Positions 6,833-10,753 of a stretch of 10,753 bases of DNA are shown here, one piece after another. The position numbers were made by a program, and so were the translations under genes. This stretch comes from Chloroflexota bacterium (lineage in GTDB: Bacteria > Chloroflexota > Limnocylindria > P2-11E), in contig VGPA01000032.1 in NCBI GenBank assembly GCA_016875665.1, forward strand, positions 1 through 10,753, read 5' to 3'. Numbering within the stretch: the first letter of the stretch is position 1; every line of letters begins with the position of its first letter. Under the pieces are notes generated by a model. That model saw only the letters and a list, made by a program, of their open reading frames with translations. It was not told the DNA's origin and did not search any database.

Positions 6833-8245
6833 CTACTGACCGGTCGGCACCTGACGGCTGGATGGATTCGGGCTCAGCAGCTGACCGCCGGTGACCGCGT
6901 CGATGACGTTCGAGACGCCGATCGTGTGCAGGGTGCCCGAGGCGCCGAGCACGCTTGTCGCGCCGCCCGAGAAGGTGAGCCGCACGACCAGGCAGCCGTT
7001 CTGCCCGCTCAGGAGGCAGCTGGTCGTGGTGGTGGACACCGCCGCGGTGCTGTCGACGGTGTAGTTGCTCGGATTGAGGACGGACTGGCCGCCGGTGCTG
7101 CCGCTGGTGATGTCCATCGAGCGGCTGAACGTGATGGTGGCCGTGCCGTCCTGCTTGGTGACGACCGCGCGCATGGTCCCGTTGCCGGTGCTGAAGGTGC
7201 CACTGTTCTGGTTCGGATCGACGTTCGTGCCGCCGCTGTTCTTGAGGAAGTGGACGGTCACGACGTACGACTTGTTGAGCGTGAGAGTGCCGACGGTGAG
7301 CGTCGCGGTCTTGCAGTCGCTCGAGGCGGTGACGGAGGAAACGGTGGGTCCGGTCGCGCCGGACGGCTCCTCGTTGATGAAGTAGGAGTTCGCGGCGAGC
7401 ATGTCCGTGCGGTCGGTGGAGCTCGCGCACTTCATGGCGCTCGAGAACTCGACCTTGACCGTGCTGAGGCCGGTCGCGAACGCCGCGGTCACGATCGGGC
7501 CGTTCACGCCGGTCACCTCGTAGGTCACGGGCGCGCTCTGGCCCTTGGACGGGCTGTTCACGTAGAGCGTGTGCGATCCGGCGGCGAGGCGGCTGGTGAG
7601 CGGGATCGAGAACGTGCCGGTGCTCGTCGCGAACACCGTGCCCACGACCGGGCCGCTTGCGCCGTCGGTGACCGTGAGCAGCTCGTTCGCCGTCGCGTCG
7701 GTGCCGCTGAGCGTGGGCTGCGTGCTGCCCGAGCCCGAGGCGGGCGTGACTCCGGTCACGCGGGCGCCGGTCGCGACGGTGACGACCTGGTAGTAGCCGT
7801 AGTCCTCCATGAAGCCGACGTTGCCGTCGATGGACGGGCGGCCGTAGAAGGTCTTCGAGCCCGAGGTCATCGTGGCCGGGACCTTGATGTTGTAGACGAA
7901 GAAGCCGATCTGGCCGGGGGTCACGAGGTCGTTCGCCTGGCGGGCGTAAATATTCGCCGCGGGCCAGTTGACCGCCCAGCCGGCGGTGTGGTCGATGGGG
8001 TTGTCGAGCGGAGCCGCGGTGTGGAGGCTCGCCTGCTTGCCGGTGATCCCCTTGATCCACGGCTCCGTGCCCGTGTTGGTGTAGCCGACGGAGAACTGGC
8101 CGGTCTCGCCCGGGCCCAGCGTCAGGAAGGCGCTCTCCGAGAAGTACGCGGCGTGATAGCCGTGCGCGGCGAGGGCCGGAGTGGCGCCGGAGACCGGCGC
8201 GAACGCGAGCACGAGAGCGGCCACCGCCGCGAACAGGACCTTCAC
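6833..8245 (-). CDS. Secreted multi-Ig-domain protein (NBR1-like, Ig-like and two SbsA-like domains)
   Basis: The product has 470 residues, with a GTG start at 8245. Residues 1-27 are a signal peptide (MKVLFAAVAALVLAFAPVSG, then ATPALA). Residues 28-158 form an Ig-like domain with YHAAYFSES, LGPGETGQFSVGYTNTG and EPWIKG, a relative of the repeats in the wall hydrolases but lacking the WEG/WFS motifs. Residues 159-247 resemble bacterial Ig-like domains (TVTDGASGPVVGTV, then LAAGSHTLYV). Residues 249-352 and 355-465 look like two SbsA-type Ig-like domains, with VKVEFSSAM and ATITFSRSM at equivalent positions. Four cysteines, C273, C311, C410 and C418, are all in these two domains and could form one disulfide each. 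No enzyme motif was seen. The gene is monocistronic, convergent with the kelch gene and divergent from the lipoproteins. Inferred role: surface structure or adhesion. The long + strand frame opposite it has no signal peptide or family features. Confidence 0.88.
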   Translation of the reverse strand: MKVLFAAVAALVLAFAPVSGATPALAAHGYHAAYFSESAFLTLGPGETGQFSVGYTNTGTEPWIKGITGKQASLHTAAPLDNPIDHTAGWAVNWPAANIYARQANDLVTPGQIGFFVYNIKVPATMTSGSKTFYGRPSIDGNVGFMEDYGYYQVVTVATGARVTGVTPASGSGSTQPTLSGTDATANELLTVTDGASGPVVGTVFATSTGTFSIPLTSRLAAGSHTLYVNSPSKGQSAPVTYEVTGVNGPIVTAAFATGLSTVKVEFSSAMKCASSTDRTDMLAANSYFINEEPSGATGPTVSSVTASSDCKTATLTVGTLTLNKSYVVTVHFLKNSGGTNVDPNQNSGTFSTGNGTMRAVVTKQDGTATITFSRSMDITSGSTGGQSVLNPSNYTVDSTAAVSTTTTSCLLSGQNGCLVVRLTFSGGATSVLGASGTLHTIGVSNVIDAVTGGQLLSPNPSSRQVPTGQ

Positions 8246-8322
8246 CCTTCAACTGCCTCCTTGGCGGAAGTGCACGCGGATAGTACGCGGAACATCGCCG
8301 CCGCCTCGGTCGTTGAGGCACC
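8246..8322. promoter_or_regulatory. Divergent promoter region between Ig-domain and lipoprotein genes
   Basis: These 77 bases separate two divergent starts, so promoters for both should lie here or overlap the gene ends. The most A/T-rich spot, GATAGTAC, gives TACTAT on the minus strand (8280-8285), a fair -10 box 35 bases before the GTG at 8245, and TAGTAC on the plus strand. No clear -35 box was seen. TTGAGG (8313-8318), four bases before the GTG at 8323, is a usable ribosome binding site for the lipoprotein gene. Confidence 0.4.
8256..8262 (-). promoter_or_regulatory. Ribosome binding site for the minus-strand Ig-domain gene
   Basis: On the minus strand AAGGAGG is followed, after ten bases (CAGTTGAAGG), by the GTG at 8245. 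This near-perfect Shine-Dalgarno sequence, with the signal peptide that follows, fixes the start and the coding strand. Confidence 0.7.
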
Positions 8323-8772
8323 GTGGCCGGTCACGCTCGGCGCCTGGGCGCACCGGCTCGGGCCCTCGCAGCCGTCCTCGCGGCGGGCGTACTCGCGGGT
8401 GGCTGCGGGGCGGCCGCCCCGCCGTCCGCCACCGCGACCGTCCCGCCGGTCCGGACGGCCACCCCGGTCCCTGGGTTGCCCGGCGGTATCGCTTCGGCGA
8501 GCGGCGCGGTGCAAGCCGGATTCACGCGATACAGCGGGACGGTGACCGACGACCAGGGCGCGCCGCTTGCCGGGGTCTGCGTGTACGCCGGACCGGCCTC
8601 CGGGTGCCCGACGCCGAGCCTCATCACGGACGCGGCCGGCAAGTGGGCGTTCGACTTCCCGAGCGGGCTCGTGTGGCAGTTCAACTTCGAGCACCCCGCC
8701 TACGAGGCCAAGACCGGAATCACCGGCCAGACCATCAGCGTGCAGCTCACGAAGAAGGCGCCGAAGCCCTGA
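8323..8772 (+). CDS. Small lipoprotein with CarboxypepD_reg/transthyretin-like domain (copy 1)
   Basis: The product has 149 residues from a GTG preceded by TTGAGG. The N terminus has RR followed by a hydrophobic run ending in VLAGGC, a somewhat weak lipobox with C28 as the lipidated residue. A short A/P/T/V-rich linker follows, then a domain of about 95 residues: GGIASASG, GFTRYSGTVTDDQGAPLAGVCVYAG, TDAAGKWAFDFPSG, FEHPAY. The SGxVTDxxGxPLAGVxV...TDxxGxWxF layout is typical of carboxypeptidase regulatory-like or transthyretin-like beta domains, which are usually non-catalytic. Two cysteines eight residues apart (CVYAGPASGC) are kept in the paralogue that follows and may form a disulfide. It should sit on the outer face of the membrane. 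The specific function is unknown. Confidence 0.85.
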   Translation: MAGHARRLGAPARALAAVLAAGVLAGGCGAAAPPSATATVPPVRTATPVPGLPGGIASASGAVQAGFTRYSGTVTDDQGAPLAGVCVYAGPASGCPTPSLITDAAGKWAFDFPSGLVWQFNFEHPAYEAKTGITGQTISVQLTKKAPKP

Positions 8773-8782
8773 GGCGCGCAAG

Positions 8783-8815
8783 CGCGACCGCGCCCGCGAT
8801 CGCGGCGGGGTCGCG
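8783..8815. other. Imperfect GC hairpin between the two lipoprotein genes
   Basis: CGCGACC (8783-8789) can pair with GGTCGCG (8809-8815), and the loop holds the palindrome CCGCGATCGCGG. An alternative CGCGC-AA-GCGCG stem overlaps the left arm. It lies 10 bases after the stop of copy 1. There is no T-run, so a terminator role is only a possibility. Confidence 0.25.
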
Positions 8816-8830
8816 TGCGACCGAGGCCGA

Positions 8831-8836
8831 TACACT
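8831..8836 (+). promoter_or_regulatory. Possible -10 box (TACACT) for lipoprotein copy 2
   Basis: TACACT lies 51 bases before the ATG at 8882 and differs by one base from the TAGACT ahead of the amidase gene. No obvious -35 box accompanies it. It would let copy 2 be transcribed apart from copy 1. Confidence 0.25.
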
Positions 8837-8866
8837 TGCGCTGGCGCACCATCGCATTGGGTCGCT

Positions 8867-8873
8867 AGAGGAG
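8867..8873 (+). promoter_or_regulatory. Ribosome binding site of lipoprotein copy 2
   Basis: AGAGGAG ends eight bases before the ATG at 8882, an ideal spacing. It selects this ATG over the in-frame upstream candidates, which would start inside copy 1 and lose the lipoprotein signal. Confidence 0.7.
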
Positions 8874-8881
8874 ATTTCTGG

Positions 8882-9559
8882 ATGTTGGATCGTCTTCGGA
8901 GGGGTTCCGCCGCGCTCGTGAGCGGCTCGCTCGTCGCCGCGGCGCTCGTCGCCTGCGATTGGGGCCGGGTCGGGCCCGTGGAGTCGGGCCGGGTCGGGCC
9001 CCTCGGTGCCCCCAACCCCGATTTGTCATCGCCGACTCCCACCGCGGCACCGACGGCGACGCCGACTCCCACCGCGGCACCGACGGCGACGCCGACCCGT
9101 TCGCCGTCCCCGTCCCCGTCCCCGTCGCCGAGCCCCTCCCCCTCGCCGAGCCCGGCTCCGACCGCCGCTGCGACCGTGGCCGTCGCGACCCCCGTGCGGA
9201 CGAACCCGCCGCCGGCGACGGCCGCCCCGACCCCGGCTCCCACGCCGACTCCGGCCCCCGCGACCGGGTATGCGGGTGGCATCGCGAGCGCGAGCGGCCC
9301 GACCATCCCCGGCTTCACGCGGTACTCCGGTCGCGTCGTCGACTCGGTCACCGGGGCGGGCATCGCCGGCGCGTGCGTGTACGCCGGTCCTCCCGTCGAC
9401 TGCCCGAAGCCGAACCTCAACACGGACGCGCAGGGCAACTGGGCCATCGACTTCCCGACGGGCCCGACCTGGGAGTTCAACTTCCAGCACCCGCTGTACA
9501 ACTCCAAGCTGCAGCTGACCGGCGCCGCGATCGCCAACGTCCAGCTGGTCAAGAAGTAG
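8882..9559 (+). CDS. Lipoprotein with long P/T/S-rich linker and CarboxypepD_reg-like domain (copy 2)
   Basis: The product has 225 residues. MLDRLRRGSA leads into a hydrophobic run ending in the clear lipobox LVAC (C25). A linker of about 105 residues follows: two GRVGP units, two exact PTPTAAPTAT units, then an alternating SP tract and further P/A/T sequence. Such linkers often span peptidoglycan. The C-terminal domain of about 95 residues (GGIASASG, GFTRYSGRVVD, CVYAGPPVDC, TDAQGNWAIDFPTG, FQHPLY) is a clear paralogue of the preceding lipoprotein and keeps both cysteines at the same spacing. The pair arose by tandem duplication followed by linker expansion or loss. No catalytic residues are apparent; a binding or structural role is inferred. 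Confidence 0.88.
   Translation: MLDRLRRGSAALVSGSLVAAALVACDWGRVGPVESGRVGPLGAPNPDLSSPTPTAAPTATPTPTAAPTATPTRSPSPSPSPSPSPSPSPSPAPTAAATVAVATPVRTNPPPATAAPTPAPTPTPAPATGYAGGIASASGPTIPGFTRYSGRVVDSVTGAGIAGACVYAGPPVDCPKPNLNTDAQGNWAIDFPTGPTWEFNFQHPLYNSKLQLTGAAIANVQLVKK
8962..9001 (+). repeat. 24-bp period direct repeat in the lipoprotein linker
   Basis: The 16-mer GGGCCGGGTCGGGCCC occurs at 8962-8977 and again at 8986-9001, a period of 24 bases (eight codons), encoding GRVGP twice. The 16-mer is itself largely self-complementary (GGGCC...GGCCC), so each copy may also fold as a small hairpin. Confidence 0.85.
9031..9090 (+). repeat. Perfect 30-bp tandem duplication in the lipoprotein linker
   Basis: The segment 9031-9060 is repeated exactly at 9061-9090. 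In frame it encodes PTPTAAPTAT twice. Because the unit is a multiple of three, gain or loss of copies keeps the frame. A run of CGTCCC/CGTCGCC-type units coding SP repeats follows to about 9150. The exact identity points to a recent duplication. Confidence 0.9.
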
Positions 9560-9576
9560 CGCGGAAAGGGTTCGGA

Positions 9577-9594
9577 CACCGCCTCCGGGCGGTG
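9577..9594 (+). promoter_or_regulatory. UNCG-type hairpin just before the sigma factor start
   Basis: A 7-bp stem, CACCGCC and GGCGGTG, is closed by a TCCG loop in the context C-TCCG-G, the extra-stable UNCG tetraloop form in RNA. It lies 18 bases after the lipoprotein stop and five bases before the GTG at 9600. Its 3' arm contains the only ribosome-binding-like bases (GGTGA), so it may terminate the upstream transcript, limit sigma factor translation, or both. Confidence 0.45.
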
Positions 9595-9599
9595 ACCGC

Positions 9600-10238
9600 G
9601 TGAACATCGAGCACAGGGCCGCCGCGGCGATCTACCGCTCGTCCACACGGGGCGAGCGCGATGAGAACGCCGCGGCGGCCTTCGCGTCTTTGGCCAGCGA
9701 TGCCGATCCGCCGGCCGACCGGCAGGTCGTGCTGCTCGCGCGCGGCGACCGAGATGCCGCGCTCGAGGCGATCTACAACGCGTACCGCGGGCGCATCTTC
9801 ACGTTCCTGCTGCGCCTCGCGCGGTCGAGCGAGGTCGCCGACGACCTCTGCCAGGACACGTTCCTCAAGGCGCACAAGGCGCTCGCCGGGCTGCCCGAGG
9901 ACGCGAAGCTGCTGCCCTGGCTCTACCGCATCGCGAACAACACCGCGATCGACCACCTGCGCCGGCGCTCGCGCTTCTCGTGGCTTCGTTGGACCTCGCT
10001 GCACGGCACCACCGAGGAGCCGCGCGAGCGCGACGAGCACGACCGGGTGGGCGAGCAGAGCGCGATCGCCCACATCCTCGCCACGCTGCCGCCCGAAAAC
10101 GCGGCGGCGCTCCTCCTCCACGCCACGGAGGGCTACTCCTACGAGGAGATCGCCAAGATCCAGGGGGCGACGCTGCCCGCGGTGCGCAGCCGAATCGCGC
10201 GGGCGCGGGCAGCCTTCAAGGAGCGCTGGCCCGGCTGA
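9600..10238 (+). CDS. RNA polymerase sigma factor, ECF (extracytoplasmic function) type
   Basis: The product has 212 residues from the GTG at 9600. Residues 1-45 are a poorly conserved, charged N-terminal extension. Region 2 (about 53-118) has YRGRIFTFLLRLARSSEVA, the DDLCQDTFLKA signature (D81-A91) and LPWLYRIANNTAIDHLRRRSR, which bind core polymerase and the -10 element. Region 4 (about 155-208) has LPPENAAALLLHATEGYSYE, with the helix-turn-helix EEIAKIQGATLPAVRSRIARAR, which contacts the -35 element. No region 1 or 3 and no C-terminal extension are present, as is normal for ECF sigmas. The start is uncertain: the ribosome binding site is weak, and a second in-frame GTG lies at 9729, close to where the family similarity begins. 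The neighbouring membrane or secreted genes suggest an envelope regulon. No typical zinc-finger anti-sigma is seen next to it. Confidence 0.92.
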   Translation: MNIEHRAAAAIYRSSTRGERDENAAAAFASLASDADPPADRQVVLLARGDRDAALEAIYNAYRGRIFTFLLRLARSSEVADDLCQDTFLKAHKALAGLPEDAKLLPWLYRIANNTAIDHLRRRSRFSWLRWTSLHGTTEEPRERDEHDRVGEQSAIAHILATLPPENAAALLLHATEGYSYEEIAKIQGATLPAVRSRIARARAAFKERWPG

Positions 10239-10255
10239 TCGGCCGGTCGCGGCTC

Positions 10256-10753
10256 GTGCTCGCGGCGGCCTGGGTCGTCCTCGCCGCGCTGGCACTCGCG
10301 TCGCGCGCGGTCGGCGGCGGGACGGGCTGGGCCGTGCAGACGACGGTCATCGCGCCGACGGGGTCGCTCACGGGCACCGTTCGCGTCGATCAGGTCGACT
10401 TCGGACCGGGCGCCGTGCCGGCGCACCAGATCAACGACCTGCGCTTCAACTTCACCGGAGCAGACCAGCCGGTCCGCGAGGCGCTGCCGGTGGTGGTGGA
10501 GGCGCAGGCGCGTCTGTCGGGGACGGGACTCGTACGCGCGACCGGAGCCGGGATGTCCACGATCCGCGTCGCCGGCGCGGTCGTCGCGACGGCGGGACGC
10601 GGCGAGACGGCAGAGGCGCGGCTCACCGGTCTGCGGGACGCGCGGGTGGCGATCGCGATGGAGCCCCTCCCGTTGGCGCGAGCGGCGCTGCGCGTCGAGA
10701 CGCGCGATCTCGGGCCGGCGACGTTCGACCTCGGGCCGGCGCTCTCCGGCGGC
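10256..10753 (+). CDS. Unrecognised secreted or single-span membrane protein (3' truncated)
   Basis: One frame is open from before the sigma factor stop to the window end, with no stop and with strong G/C third positions. GTG 10256 is the first ordinary start, but the hydrophobic segment VLAAAWVVLAALALAS begins right there, and the basic residues RLIGRSR that would normally precede it lie upstream in the same frame. A non-standard CTG at 10226 or 10235, following AAGGAG (10218-10223), would include some or all of them and overlap the sigma gene. The rest of the visible protein is rich in V, T, A and G, looks beta-rich (TTVIAPTGSLTGTVRVDQVD, NDLRFNFTGADQPV) and lacks the HxxxCxxC motif of zinc-binding anti-sigmas. 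Its overlap with the sigma gene suggests co-expression. Function unknown; it is cut by the window edge. Confidence 0.7.
   Translation, partial: MLAAAWVVLAALALASRAVGGGTGWAVQTTVIAPTGSLTGTVRVDQVDFGPGAVPAHQINDLRFNFTGADQPVREALPVVVEAQARLSGTGLVRATGAGMSTIRVAGAVVATAGRGETAEARLTGLRDARVAIAMEPLPLARAALRVETRDLGPATFDLGPALSGG

Noticed and set aside
6830..8545. A 571-codon + strand frame opposite the Ig-domain gene
   Set aside because: The product is Arg/Gly/Glu-rich with no recognisable domain. The minus strand has AAGGAGG, a signal peptide and Ig-like domains.
9031..9090. The 30-bp direct repeats as a CRISPR array
   Set aside because: There are only two units, directly adjacent without spacers, in frame inside a coding linker, and no cas genes nearby.
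8242..9648. A 468-codon minus-strand frame opposite the lipoprotein genes, with long G/V/A runs
   Set aside because: The low-complexity runs mirror the P/T/S linker on the other strand. The + strand has two lipoboxes, a strong ribosome binding site and paralogous domains in matching frames.
10256..10753. A classical anti-sigma factor next to the ECF sigma
   Set aside because: There is no HxxxCxxC zinc motif and no cytoplasmic domain of useful length before the hydrophobic segment, which lies at the N terminus.

Overview
The window is very GC-rich (roughly 70% or more by eye), with strong G/C preference at third codon positions. It is densely coded, mostly on the + strand, and almost every product is exported. 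The combination of tandem Ig-like repeats (hallmarks SYHW, VxWEGxRTxL, DLVxEGxxWFS), a stand-alone SpoIID domain, a PGRP-type amidase and small P/T/S-rich lipoproteins fits a soil or freshwater bacterium of the Chloroflexota (for example a Limnocylindria/Ellin6529-like lineage) or, less likely, an actinobacterium. This placement is an inference; the window contains no rRNA, tRNA or universal marker. No mobile element, CRISPR array or phage gene was seen.

Left part (1-6781, + strand): a cell-wall block. First is a 5'-truncated gene with Ig-like repeats followed by a SpoIID/LytB domain, a family known to cut peptidoglycan glycan strands. Next is a 1121-residue secreted protein with an N-terminal beta domain, a zinc amidase (PGRP/Amidase_2) domain and six C-terminal Ig-like repeats. 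Three bases later comes a secreted kelch beta-propeller. The first two proteins carry the same repeat family. A glycan-cutting and a peptide-stripping enzyme therefore appear to be held on the same surface by the same adhesive module, a pairing that recalls SpoIID/SpoIIP and LytB/LytC but uses an unrelated type of amidase. A strong symmetrical hairpin closes the block.

Middle part (6833-8245, - strand): a secreted four-domain Ig-like protein whose N-terminal domain resembles the same repeat superfamily. It converges on the kelch gene and is divergent from the lipoprotein genes across a 77-base shared promoter region.

Right part (8323-10753, + strand): two paralogous lipoproteins, each with one transthyretin/CarboxypepD_reg-like domain holding a conserved Cys pair. 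They differ in the length of the low-complexity linker, which in the second copy contains exact 24-bp and 30-bp period DNA repeats. Then come an ECF-type sigma factor and, overlapping or abutting it, an unrecognised single-span or signal-peptide protein that runs off the window. No classical zinc-finger anti-sigma is visible.

Overall this is an envelope locus: wall hydrolases with shared anchoring repeats, surface beta proteins, lipoproteins and a sigma factor. All non-coding gaps are shorter than 300 bases; the longest is the 158 bases at 2136-2293.
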